A stretch of 64,000 bases of DNA from Caprimulgus europaeus (taxonomy: Eukaryota > Chordata > Aves > Caprimulgiformes > Caprimulgidae): NCBI GenBank assembly GCA_907165065.1, contig OU015528.1:21218015-21282014 (forward strand). Direction: 5' to 3'. The notes beneath the pieces were generated by a model. It made no database searches and was not told the origin of the DNA. It was given only the letters and a program-made list of their open reading frames with translations. Shown here piece by piece: positions 12,897-25,784 of this stretch. The position numbers and the translations under genes were made by a program. How positions within the stretch are numbered: the first letter of the stretch is position 1; each line of letters begins with the position of its first letter.

Positions 12897-15800
12897 ATGA
12901 CTTAAGATAGTTCTTGTTGAATCTGTACTTTATTTTAGTACCTCCATGAGGTGTGTTGCACCACAATTAAAGTTAAATTCAGATGAACATTTAAATAATT
13001 AAAGTTATTTTATTAATGTGAAATAACACATGCTGTTTAATTGCTGTTGGGAATGCATATAGTTAAAAAAGGGAGGGAAACTTAACTATAGCTGCTGCCT
13101 CCATCTATCTCAATTATCCAAATAAACAGTCTGCCTCTAATTTAAAGGGGATAATACATTCCTAATGTGGGGGTAATGTGGCCACATAATCAAACCACAG
13201 GACTGGCCTCCCACAACTTTAACCTCAGGTACAGCAGTCACTTGTTTTTTTCTCCAGTCACAAAGTGGTTGCTGTGTGTGCCTGCCTTCTAGAGGATTTT
13301 TTTAAAGTGCATTGACCCTCATATGATGAATTGAAGTGCTCGTATTAGCTGTCAAGCCTAGAATTCCAAATGCTAAATACTGCTTTTAGTGGTGGTTCTC
13401 TCACAAAGTTAAATCATTAGTAGGTTATTTTTTGTCTAAAATTTTAAGGCCTGATTTAGTTCAAATTGTTGTTTATTTTTAAAATAACTTTATTTGCCTA
13501 TGTAAATTTCAGTAGATGGTGAATGGCAAAATGAAAATTGCTATTATACTTGCTACTATAGCATCCATTAATTAGTGTGAACAAAAAAAAAAAGCAAATT
13601 CTTGTCATACTAGATCCTTTAATATACCACACTGCATAGATTTAGAATAACTTCTTTAGATTCTTGGGAAAAATCACCCCTGAAATAAAAAAAAAATTGC
13701 TAAAAGAATTGTCAATACCAGCAATGGATATGTTTTGGTTTAATTCAAGTTGACTACAATATCAGTGGTATTGCTGTGGAGCAATGTCTTTTCTCTGACT
13801 TTAAGTGAGCTTCAAGTCAACAGGTTCTGTGTATGTGATAGCTGGGTCAGGAGGACAGTATGAGAATGGCAAAGGTGAATTTGTTTCTTCAGTGTTGCAA
13901 AGCCCTACTATGTTTAATTTTTACCCTAACTTCCTAAAGCAGGAAAGCTTATTTTCTATGTATGTGTTTTTACCAATGTGTTAAATCTTTTAGCCAGTTT
14001 ATGCAAAATCTGGCAAAATGCCAAGCATTTCAGAAGTAGGTAACATCATAAAACCAGGCAGCTGGTTAAGAAAAATCATACTGTCGTTAGGGCCTCAGTT
14101 AAAGGAAGGGCAGACATTTGTGGTGTCTGTTGTTGGGCACTATATATGAATTGTAGAATACAGTTAGAGAAAATCAGACTTTGATAATTTAGCTGCTCAG
14201 AGAATTTAAGTTAGACTAAGTTTATAAAAAGATGAGAAAAAAAAGATCTCTGCTGTGGGAGTTAGTTCTGCAGGAATTGTTAGTATGGTCTATCTTCCTG
14301 AATCCAAGCATTTTGTCAGGCCTGCAGGCTAATCAATAGAGCTGGAAATTAATCACACCTTCTATATTATGTCTGTGTAGAAAATCCATATGATAATTTC
14401 TGACTTCCCCTAGCAAGGCACGTGAGTTTTTGAAGGGCAGTGGTTTAATTTTGTAATGAAGGTGTGGATATTAATGTAATGAAGTAGGTAGGTCAAAAGA
14501 CAGAAATTAATGCATCATGTAATAATAACTTATAACCACACTTAGGTTTAATAACCCATTCTATTAGCTTTACCTTAAAAAGCTTCCATTCTAAAAAGAG
14601 AAGATTTTAAAATAAACAGCTTTTAGAAAGTGTAGTGATTACTGTGTAGATTGCACAACGTTTCTTTAAAATAGATAATGCATAGCATGTTGAATGCCAG
14701 TTTTCAGGTTACAAATCTCCTGTTAATCATTTTAGAACTACTAGGATATCAGTATTCAATTCCAACAGAAATTCAGTAGTTTAAAGCAAGTCTTAAAAAC
14801 AAGTTTTAATACTTCTTAGAAGGATCATTTGTTTTTAAATGATCGGATTATTTCAGAAATTTCTTAAATAACTAGCAGCAATGAAAAGACACTCAATTTC
14901 CAAGGCTATAATGTTAGAATCCAAAACTCTGCTCCATTTTTTCTAAAAGTATATGTAGTCCAATTGCATGTTGTTTTGCACAGTATTGCATTTTAGAACA
15001 AAAAAAAGTTTATTTGTACTAATGTTCTCTTAGAAAATCCTGATATGGGTGGCTTATAAAATGTTGGGCTTTGTTATGATAAAGGCCATCTTTTATGGAT
15101 CTATATAATATATGTGTGTGTGAATTAACTACTTGGGTGAATCTACTTTTTGGTCTAGATTTAAAAAAATTAACTTTATATCCCCATGTTCACCTGCTAA
15201 AACCAGAAATTCCCCAGTGCTTTCTACCAGTATGATCATTCTTGAATTTAAGACAGATGGACCTTGCTTGTAAAATTGCCAGATGGGTCATTGTAAAATG
15301 CTCTTCTGGAGTCTTTTTCTCGCCAAAGGGCAGAATGCATTTTCTGCTCAAGCTAGTTTGATTTCAAGTCTTGAGCTGTGCATTGTGGAAGGCTATTATC
15401 AGTAAACTCGTCTTTCAATTTCGGCCAACATTGATTAAGCACTGAACAGTACAGTTTTATTTTAATCTCAGTGAAAATATGAACTATTTTGATTATAACT
15501 GTCATGTATGTATTTCTGTACTACTTTTGTAATTCTTTAAGTGTATGTGAGGATCAAACAATATTTAAAAAAAAACCTGAGTGTATCATAGTTTATCATA
15601 ACAGTATACTAAGTAATAATTTTAAGTTTTTGGTGGGTAGCCTATAATGATACTGGAATAATGATGCAAAATGTGGAACCTTTCATGCCTGGCTCATCAT
15701 TTTTAGTAATGAATTAGGTATACCTTGGAAAAAAATTCAGAATATTAAGCAAAATGTTTGGTAGGGGAGCTGCAGATACTTGTAAGCTATACTTGCCTGA

Positions 15801-16821
15801 TTTGACCTTTCTGCTTCCGAGTGAGTTCTGTTTAACAAAAGAGTTTCCTTTACTTGGCCAACTTGCCTACTGAAGGTTGAGATTTTAACTAAGAAGATGT
15901 GATATATCAGTTAGATTTTTCATGTAATTCTTGTGTTACTTATTATTTTCTGTATTTTGTGGTGAGGTGATACTTGGTTTTGCCTGTACCCTGTATGTTA
16001 CATGTTGAACTACAATTATTGCCAACACCATAATTGTCAGTTGTGGTTAAACTTTTTATCCCAAACTATCACACAAAGTCAACAAGAGTTGTACTATTAG
16101 ACTTGGTACTTCTAGAATGAACCTCACAGTTAGAGGGGAAGAAACCTGGGAGCTCTCAGGAAAAAGAGAATGAAGCCATTTAGAGTTTAAGTTTAGGTGT
16201 TTGCAAATAGACTGATAGGTAGAAAAATTACAAGTATATTAAGTGTAATCTGTCAAAGGAGGTTACACCACCTATAAATTATGAAGACCCTTACTGCAGT
16301 AATTGTGCTAAATTGTTGTGAATTTAAAATGCAGGTTTGAACTTCTGAATCCCATGGCACTCTCAGACCAAAGAATGGAGCTAAAAGCCCACAGAAGGCA
16401 GCTTTAGAGGTTTCTGGCAGCCAGTAAGACAGCCTGTTTGTAACAGGTGTCTTTGAAAAATGGTGATTAGGTAGAAGGAGGAGCAGAAGATGTTAAACTG
16501 TATGTAACAGAAGGTTATTGTTGTAGACAGTATGATGGCAGTTGTCGGCCTTGGTGGCAGAAGTGAACCATGAAATAGAAGTCAGATAATGCCTTGTTTG
16601 CATTGTCATTTTTGCATTTTGCAATTTCTTTGAAAAAATTTAGTTTTTACTAAATTTTGGGGAGGTAATGATCTACAGTTTGTGTCCTTGCTCATCTGAT
16701 CACTGCTTTTGATTTATTGACTTTATTTATGGTTGCGTATGCATTTTCTCTGCTCTTAAAACTAGTTTGTCTTTTGCTATTTGCCAAAGGGATGTATTAA
16801 GCACTGAGAAAACCAAAACTT
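12897..16821. promoter_or_regulatory. Candidate conserved non-coding block in intron 2
   Basis: This is about 3.9 kb without any open frame of 60 codons on either strand, although such frames occur about every 600 bp elsewhere in the window. It has no recognisable interspersed repeat. It is rich in TAAT/ATTA cores and includes non-repetitive, mixed-composition stretches (13090-13330, 14250-14430, 15200-15440) of the kind often seen in vertebrate conserved enhancers. Function is inferred from composition alone; no specific factor site is claimed. Confidence 0.25.
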
Positions 16822-18099
16822 TTGGTAAACTATATAAAAACAGTCCTATATATGTGTTGTTTTACTCAGCACAAGCCCCACTGTTCAGATCTTATTCCAG
16901 GCTCTCCTAAAATTGGAGACTACGAGTATGAAACTATGAGACTAGTTTTCTGGTATGAAAACTCTATGGCCTTGCATTGCAAATATCCTTTTCACTCTGT
17001 GCTTTCCAGCATTGACTGTTAATATGATAATGGTCTCTTTTTGTTTTTCACATAAGATCTGAATATCTTTATTGTTGCCAGTCATGTAACTACTAATTTA
17101 GCTGAAAGTATTCTGCTGCTTGCTGATTTGGATAATTGCTTTGCCTTTCCCACTTTATTCCTCCTACCCTTATTTGATCTTGCTGCATAATCCAGCATAA
17201 ACTAATGTGTAGAGATATACACACTATTTGTAAAAATAATAAAATATTCCAACATCATGTTGATGTAACTGTTTCTCAATTTCTCTGATCTTTATGAATA
17301 ATACAGCTGTGGCTTCATTGTTAGAGTGACTTATTTAAAATGTTTTATCTCTTTGTCATCATTACTCAAGTTGCTGACAAGGAGAAATGTAACTGGGTCA
17401 TCCTCTCTGTATTATTATGTTAACTGAAATTTTCCATTTTTAGTTAAGGGAACATACACAGGGCATTTCCTCTGTGCCAATAAATGTTAATTTTGTGGAT
17501 AGTAACACTAAAGTGCAACTGATAACATAACACTTCTTTGTTTTGTTTGTGTGTCTCTTCATATTACTGTCGCTGAAGAAAAAATATGTAAGGTTTGTTC
17601 TCGGTTCTTCCAGATAAATTATGGTAGTAATTTATAAAAAATAATTATGAATAAGATAAGAGATATGATTGAGGTCCTTTTCAAATTCAACACTTTTGAA
17701 GATACATAGCAGCAGTTACTTTTGTTATGCTTGAGTTTGTGTTCCCATGCTTTTTTCACTCCCACTCTGTTTTGATGCTGTTCTGACTGGTCTTTCTACC
17801 TGCAGTTCTCCCAGAGAGAGACATCTCTCTTAAAAGCTCTGGTAGTGTACTAAAAGTATTTAGCACTAGGTCTCTTATAAAAGCCAGAATTCCCATTGTA
17901 CAAATAAATGGAAAATTTGAGAAAAAAAACCCCAACAGTGATTACAGTGAGTTCTCTCTGAAATAGCAGAGTAAAATTTTATACAGGTATTGTAGAGATA
18001 TAAGCTGTTACATGACATTATTAAATTGGTAACTTAAGTAATGGCATCTGTATAGAGAGTACAGCTAGTACTCTCTTTAATATAGAGGTTAATTGATGT

Positions 18100-18408
18100 A
18101 TTGATCAGAAAGGGCAGGATTCTCTCGGAAATCGCTCGGGCTCGCTTTTCCGGGATTGCGATTCCGTTTTCGGGGTTCTTTTTTGCTCCTCTGGGATCGT
18201 TAGAGCAGGTGGTGAGCAATTGTACTCTGCATCTCTCATATAGATATAGTTGTTATATTTTTTACTATTATTTTTATTTTATTTTACTCTAATTATTAAA
18301 TTGTTCTTATCTCAATCTACAAATTTCCTCACCTTCGACCCCTCCAGTTCTCGCAGTGCTGTGAGCGGCTGTGTCTTGTTTGGCTGCCAGCTAAGTTCAA
18401 CTGTCACA
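18100..18408 (+). mobile_element. Avian ERVL-type LTR fragment (fossil)
   Basis: This is the 3' portion of an avian endogenous retrovirus LTR of the ERVL type, in + orientation. Landmarks are the GC-rich block near 18115-18190, the AT-rich segment with 'attattaaattgttctta' near 18290-18310 (the region that holds the polyadenylation signal in this family), and the closing 'gtgctgtgagcggctgtg' block near 18356-18373, ending about 18408. The 5' part of the LTR was not recognised and no internal viral region adjoins it, so it is a broken, old solo remnant. Confidence 0.75.
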
Positions 18409-18690
18409 AGCTGGAAAATTGCTTTAAAGTTTTAATAAAGGACATGAAATCCAAAATATACAATGTGGATTAGTATTCTGTTTACTTTAAAATGTCCTAT
18501 TCTAGAAATCAAGTTTGTTTAGTTAAATATATTTATTTGTTCAGTTTCTTCACTAGGGGTGGTAGCAAGAATAAAATTCTTCTTGGAGGTAATACATATT
18601 GCTCTCCCAATTTACCTTCCAAAGTGAATACTGGAAATAATTTGAAAACATTGAATTCTTTTACTATACCTCAAATCTATATTGTGAATA

Positions 18691-19545
18691 GAAATAGAAT
18701 GTTTCAGTTGGAAAGGACCTACAATGATCATCTAGTCCAACTGCCTGACCACTTCAGGCCTGACCAAAAGTTAAAGCATGTTGTTAAGGGCACTGTCCAA
18801 ATGCCTCTTAAACACTGACAGGCTTGGGGCATCAACCACTTCTCTAGGAAGCCTGTTCCAGAGTTTGACAACCCTCTTGGTGAAGAAATACTTCCTAATG
18901 TCCAATCTAACCCTCCCCTGGTGCAGCTCTGTACCATTCCCATGTATCCTATCACTGAATCCCAGGGAGAAGAGATCAACAGCTCCCTCTACTTCCTCTC
19001 CTCAGGAAACTCTAAAGAGCAATCAGGTCGCCTCAGCCTTGTACAGTATTACCCTGTCCTAGGTGCAGAATCTGGCATTTGAACTTGTTAAATTTCATCC
19101 CATTAATCACTGTACAATGTTTCAGTCTATCTGGATCCCTCTGCAAGGCAATTTGTCCCTCAAGAGAGTCAGCAGCATCTCTCAGTTTGGTATCATCAGC
19201 AAAGTTTGTGCTGGTGCATTCAACTCCTACATCCAGATTGTTGATGTAGGAACATCATGTATATTGAACAGAACTGGCCCTCGAATTGATCCCTGAGGAA
19301 CACTGCTGGTGACCAGTCACCAGCCAGATGTAGCCCCATTCACTACAACCCTTTCAGCCCTGCACTTCAACTAGTTCTTCACCCAGTGCACCATGAACCT
19401 GCTCATCCCACAGTTGGACAACGTGTCCAGAAGGATGCTATGAGGAGCAGTATCAAAAGCCTTACTAAAATTCAGAAAAACTGCGTCACCGCCTTCCCTT
19501 CGTGCACTAGGCAGGTGACCTTATTGTAGGAGGGTATCAAATGAT
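18691..19545 (-). mobile_element. CR1 LINE copy, 3' end, with internal deletion
   Basis: This CR1 is inserted antisense to the gene. On the + strand it opens with the 3'-UTR complement (gtttcagttggaaaggacct, 18701-18720) and proceeds through the standard antisense CR1 order: the 'atcatctagtccaactgcct' block, the 'aacactgacaggcttggggc' block, then the antisense of the reverse-transcriptase C-terminus. Read on the minus strand near 19420-19490, it encodes a sequence like FLNFSKAFDT, the conserved CR1 motif. Around 19035-19045 the sequence jumps from the 'ggtcgcctcagcct' block to 'attaccctgtcctaggtgca', skipping a few hundred bases present in full copies. It is 5'-truncated like most CR1 copies. 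Confidence 0.9.
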
Positions 19546-21328
19546 GATTACATTGTAAACTTGTAATTTCCATAGCTTTTCATTAAAATAATTAAAGTTT
19601 GGTAATCTTGTAATTGCTATGCAGTAATATGAGATAATATTTTAACTGAGACTTTGATAGCTTGAAAATACGAAAATCTAAATGCTGTAAATGAAAAAGA
19701 AAATAAATTGATTTAGTTCAAGTTTTTCTGTAATGCTTTTGGTATGTTTTCTCTGTTACTGAGCAGAAGAGGTTAAAATGCTCTTTTTTGGTTAGAGGTG
19801 AAGTCAGATTTCATTCAGGACTTCAGAAGAATGGCTGACACATTTCCATACCAAGAATTATGAATTCATTTGCATGATTTTGAACTGTAAATTTGAACAT
19901 GCAAAAAAGTCTAGATGACAAATGGTTATTTGAAGTAACCATAAAGCTCAAGTCTCTTCTATCCATTGAGATTCATTATCGCTGTGAAAATCTGTATTAT
20001 TTTGAGAAATAAATGTCTGGGTGATGAGATAGTCAGAGCATCGAACAGTGATACTTCCTTACAAAATATTGGCCTATAATTTTCAGATGTTTAAGAATCA
20101 GACAACAAAGCTGTCATTTTAATGTCATCTTTATATAGAACATCTGGATGGCTCTTCTCAATTAAAAACACATGTTGTTTCATGATTAGTGCTTTCTCCT
20201 TCCCCATTTAGAAACTTAGTGCAAGGCCTGTGTTTCACCTTTTACATCTGTAAGAAGTGAGGAATGTTTTATATTGACTGCATTGTTTTTTCTTGTTGAT
20301 ACCGATGTTGGCAACTGATCTTAGCTTTGTAATATGGCCTTTGCATTTTTAAATCCACAACCTCAAAATAGTGGATTTTCATTAATCAAAGGGAGAAAAT
20401 TAGTACAAAGAATTGGAAGCATATGTTTGTCCTGTCTGTACCTCTTTCATGGAGGTTTTTGTCAGGTGACAGGGAGAAAGGGAAGGAGGTTGTGCTACTT
20501 AAAAACATTGGGGTAGTAGTAAAGTGATGCTGTTGGGTGATAGCCTCTTTTTATGGAGTCATTTCTCCTAAGGAAATTCAGGCTTGATCATTACTTTGAT
20601 TGTATAGTTCTTCTTCAGTGCTTTCTGTTATACTGTAAGTCAGAATTGCTTTAGTATTAAGTAAATACGTGCCCTCCTCTACACAGAGAGATTTGAATTA
20701 GTTGTTAGACATGTACTTTTGTTAATTCCGCTTTTTAGTTCAGAGAAGAGGAAATTGTACAGCTTTTTGCAAACCATGTTAATATTTGAATACTTGGCAT
20801 GAAATAGAGAAAATCTGGTTTGCTTTTGTTTTCAACTGCTTGGTAAGACCTGACCTTTTATGCCTTAAAATGATATTTCTGTATATCTTCTTAAATGGAG
20901 GTTACTGAGGATAGCCTTGTAAAACAACATACAGTCTTATATTCAGAGCTTTCTTTTTACCTTGAAAAGTACTTTTTAAAAGCTTGGATTTAAAGCTATG
21001 TGATTCTGAAAGGGACACTTTGTGAATGACAGATTTTTGGAAAGGTTCTATGGGTTGTTGTGAACGAGAGAATAATGCAACTTTTTGTTGGTACTCTTAT
21101 TTTAATGGTTCATGCTTGGGATAACTTTTCTAAAAAAACTGATTACATCTCCACTTTCATGCATCCTACAGTTTCCTTGCTATATTTGCATGGCTTACAA
21201 CTGCTGTAAGACACTGCTTCAAGATAATTTTGAATGCTTTTTATGAGTATGTGTGCCTTACATTAAAAATTACTAACCAGGAATATTTTATTTTCTTTAT
21301 TAGTGCCTCTGCCAAAGGACTTGAATTC

Positions 21329-21350
21329 TTTCATGATCCTGATCATGAAA
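21329..21350. repeat. Short inverted repeat, 10-bp arms
   Basis: TTTCATGATC and GATCATGAAA flank a 2-base spacer (ct), giving a small perfect hairpin in intron 2. There is no associated feature. Confidence 0.55.
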
Positions 21351-23616
21351 CAGCATTTTTTTATAGTACAAAGCAAGTATATAGGTATGGCAGAGTATAA
21401 TCAACCTGGATATTGATTTTGTTTAACTTGCTGATTGCATCCTCCTATTACTCAATTATTTCTACTGTTTTTACTCTTTTTTAACTAGCAGCCTGTTATG
21501 ATCCTCATTCTTTTTCAGAGAATTTCCATTTTTTTTTCCCTTAATGTGTACACACAAGTTTTTTTCTTAAAATGCTTGACACTTAATATGGAAAGAGACA
21601 GTTTGAATCTATTGGTAGAATATTTTTAGTATAATTCTGAGTTCATTAAAATCGAACTCAGTTGTAGACTTTGCATAGGTATGCACTGTCACAGCGCTTA
21701 AGAAAGGAACTTAGGCTGTAGCTAAGATTGTAAGGAGAAATTGAGCATCAGGTGTTCATTGACAGAAATCATGCTGCGGGTACCATTTCTTCAGCAGTCA
21801 CTGGTGTTTACATTTCCATTTTTAGTTTATTCTCTAAAGCTTTATATGGAAGTAACATCTCATGATACTTTGAAAACATTAATTTACATCTGCATTAAAA
21901 AAAAAAGACAAACAAGCCCCCATACGCTATTGTGTAACAAAATTGTTAGTATTCTTTAAAGAGTAGTTCTTAATTAATCATAGTAAGACATCATATTCCC
22001 CACCCCTGTATTTTGCAGGTATCTCTGAAAGAGTACTGCTTTTATTATATACTCATTGATAATTCTCTTTTGCTTAAATGAATAGCTTCAGCAGATAATT
22101 TAATGCCACTGAATACAATTTATAAACATGTTATCTTTCAGCTACCTTCCTCCTTCAAAAAATCTGTTACCCCTTCAGTTTTATTTAGAATGAAGCTCTC
22201 ACCCTTTTCTTAAAACATAACACATCAAATAAGCTTTTACTGCCTCCTGTTCTGTGCTGGTTAGTTTTAAAAAAAAAAATACCACTCCCTAATACATATG
22301 TCAAGAGAAAATATTGATATGAACCTGTCAACATCTGTTGAAACAATTTTAGTGTATGTGGAAAAGGAAATTAATCAGAGGAACAAACGCGCTTGAAAGG
22401 AAGGAAATTTTGTTTAAGGGTTCTGGGGCAGCTTTAATTCAGTTCCATTGTTCCACAGCAGTGTAGGACATGCAGTCCTATTTTTGATGTTTATCATCAA
22501 TTGCTGCATGGAAGATTTGGACTTGCTGAACTTTTAACTTGGCAGGTAAATGAAGAGGAAACTCTGAGATACATTGGGGGAAAAATGCAGTATTAACCTT
22601 AAAAATACTCTTGCTTATATATTCTATTACTGATTTTGTAAGCTGATAATGAAATCTCATTTCAGCAAATGTATGCAACTACAATCGACATAGATTATTA
22701 CCAAAAGAAAACTAACAATATAAGTTATAATATGTGATTTTTTTTAATTTTTTTTTGTTATTGGGCTTATTTCTTATTTATATGTTAATTGATTGTATTT
22801 TCTTTTCCTTGCTTTTTTATGCTTTTAGCTTTAAGTCCACAGTAAGATGGATACTATTTGAAGGTCTCCTTACCCCCTTACATTCTTATTTCAATAACAG
22901 GGGGGAAAAAATCTAATTAGACTTCATAATTCTCGGTTTGGTCACTGAATATAGATTTTTTTAAATTTTTTTTTTATTTTTTCTTCTGGAGTGAAACCCA
23001 AGAAACAAGTGACTGGAGGCCAGTTCTTCTATATCCCACAGCCCAGCATCCCGATACCCCTGCTCCTTTTGTTCCTCTCCCTGCACACCCTGCTGCCAGC
23101 CCTCATTTGCCAGTACAAAAATGGGGTCAGTGACTGCAAAGGGTCAGCTTGAGAGATGGAAGTGTCTGGCAGGGAGCTGGCAGATAGGTGCATAGAAGTG
23201 ACTTGAACAGTGGGAAAAAAGCTGATGTAGGGGTGAATGAGGTCTTACTGCATGTGGTAGAAGACTGACTCCCTGAGAGAGTGATAAAAGTAGTTTGTCT
23301 TACAGCCTGATACTCCAGATTTTTGTTGTCTGCAGACCTATAAGAAAAAACTTGAGAGTAAATCTTCCCCTTGTGCCAAACAGCTGTGTAATCCCTAGGA
23401 TTGTTCAGTGCTGATTTTTCATTTTTGAAAATATCACAGACTAAATGTCCTGCTTGCTAAGTCATAAAAGGTATTTTCATGATCCTAAGACATAAGAATT
23501 GTTCTACTAATAAGTATTTGTTTTCCTTTTTCTAAGAGGTTATTTCTGTTGTTTGTTACTTGAGGAGATTGATAGCATCTACAAGGTAAAAAATACCAGT
23601 CCTTGAAGAAATCACT

Positions 23617-23890
23617 AATCACAGAGTAATTTAGGTTGGAAGGCACCTCGAGAGATCATTCAGTCGAATCTGCTTAAAGCAGGGCTAACGTCAAACGTGG
23701 ATCGGGTTGCTGATGGCCTTATCCAATCTAGTTTTGGAAATCTCCCAATGAGAGAGGTTATATGTTTTCCCTGGGCAACACGTTCCAGTGCTTATCTGCT
23801 CTCAGCAAGAATTTGTGTCTGACTCAAATTTCCCTCATTAGATCATGGGATGATTGCTACTTGTCCTGTCAGTGTGCAGACCCCTAGCGT
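23617..23890 (-). mobile_element. Old CR1 LINE 3' fragment
   Basis: The + strand reads as the antisense CR1 3' end: aatcacagagtaatttaggt followed by 'tggaaggcacctcgagagat', an 'aaagcagggctaac' block, 'ttgctgatggccttatccaa' and 'ctgggcaacacgttccagtg'. It is clearly diverged from the consensus (about a fifth of positions by eye), so it is older than the 60-kb copy. Similarity fades after about 23890, though a weak match may continue to about 24000. It lies antisense to CTTNBP2 in intron 2. Confidence 0.78.
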
Positions 23891-25765
23891 GTTTCTCCCT
23901 AGTTGTCTCTTTTTCACATTGAAAAGTCCTATTTCTACTTCGCTCTTCCTTGAAGACATACCATGTTGTACCTTTTGATCATCTTTCACTCCTCTCTGAA
24001 GATGTTTTTCAGTGTCAGTAATTTTTTTTGGTATAAACTTATAGTCCACCCTTGATCTAACACAATGCTGTAGACAAGACCGTCCATAAAGCAACTTTGG
24101 GGTTCCATTCTTTTTAAGTAGTTGCACTCTTATTTTAGTCTACTTGTTTAATGTTTCAGGTCCTGTGTAAGATTTTAAAACCTTTGTATAAATGTGATGA
24201 ATTCTTGGACTGATTTCAAAAGCTCTTGTAAATGAGTTTAAGCTTTTACTCTATTGCAGTAGTGAATTTCATTAATTAACTATTTAAAGGGGTTTTTTTG
24301 TTTTTAGATATTTTCTCTTGGTTTGTGTATTCTTACTGTCAGTTTTCATTAGCAGTTACCTGTTGGAGGATTTAGCTTAAGTCTTAAATTACGATTTTGT
24401 GTATCACTGGCACAGGCTGCAAAAAGTGTAGTTTCCCATGGACATCTTTTTATACCTTTAAGTACTTTCAATGTCAGTCCTTCTATGGAAAGGCAAGTCG
24501 CTGTGCAAATGGGTATGTGCACAAAAACAAAACTGACAGCCTATAAATTCATATAATACCTTTCACAGTGCAGAAGTCCTGATTACCTCCTATAGAGGGT
24601 GCATATTCTGTCTATTTTTGAAAATTTTCTGTTTGAAAATGCATTTAGTTAATTATTCACAAATCAACCTTTTAAATGTTATTTTCTGTATATATTCCTG
24701 TGCAATTGAATTTAATATATGAGACACAGCTAATGCTGTTTTAGCACAGCCACCAAATTATGCAGAGACTATTTGAAAAGCTTAATTACCTATATGACAT
24801 TAGACTGCACATTCCCCAGATAATGAGTGCCATAAAAACCAGATATCTTGATATTGCTACTAGCTCTTATGACTTGAAATTCAGTGCTGAAAGATTATGT
24901 AAGAGAGAAAATTTTCTGATTCTAGTATTTCTATTTCTCCCATCTGATGTACTTTAGTGAAATGCAAAGGAACAGAAGTATTATTTAGGGGCTGGAGGAA
25001 TAATGTAAAACAAACCAAAAAAACAAGCCTAGCTTGTCTTTCTGCCACTTTGTGCCTACATTTAAGGGAACTACTCATTGTCTCCCTTCTACCAAGCTCC
25101 TGCTTTATCTTTTATTCCTCATTTGAAATCATGCATCCTCATCCCATAATTTTATTTTATATTTTTAGTCCTTGTATATATTTTGCATTTAGCTCCCTTT
25201 TGAGTTGGAAGTATCCTGAGATGACTTTGCTGTTTGAAAGTCGACAGTCTATTTTACCCTCTGCTTGAGGGTATGCAGTTATGGCCTCAGCCCTATGGGG
25301 TTCTGTCATCCCAAACCATGTGCTGTTCCACAGTCTTTAGCTTTCAGATTTTCTGGTAGCCACTTTAATTCTTAATGCCAGAAAATTGTTTTGATTTTTA
25401 TTCAGATGGAGGTCATCCCTTCTATATAGTTCCATCTTTTTCTTACTTAATGAATCTGAACACCCAGTCTCGTTACTATTTTGGCAGGTGCACATTGAGC
25501 CTTTGCCTTGCTTGCTCTGTTAATTGCTGTGCATGTTAAAGAACATTTCAAAGAAGACATTCATATTGCATACATACAGTATGTACCAAGAGGACAGCAA
25601 GTCATGGGTCATAGAAATAGCTGGAAAATACACATTTCACTTGTTGTCTACCTGTGTTTCCTTAAAGGCAAGAGTAGTTGCCTTTACCTCTGTGATCAGT
25701 TAATCTGCTTGGCTTCTCTTTATGCTGTTGGTCTCTGGATTTAAGGATGGAGGTCCTGGTGGTCT

Positions 25766-25784
25766 TATTTATTTATTTATTTAC
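25766..25784. repeat. (TTTA)n microsatellite
   Basis: Four to five copies of the TATT/TTTA unit in intron 2. Short and simple. Confidence 0.7.
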
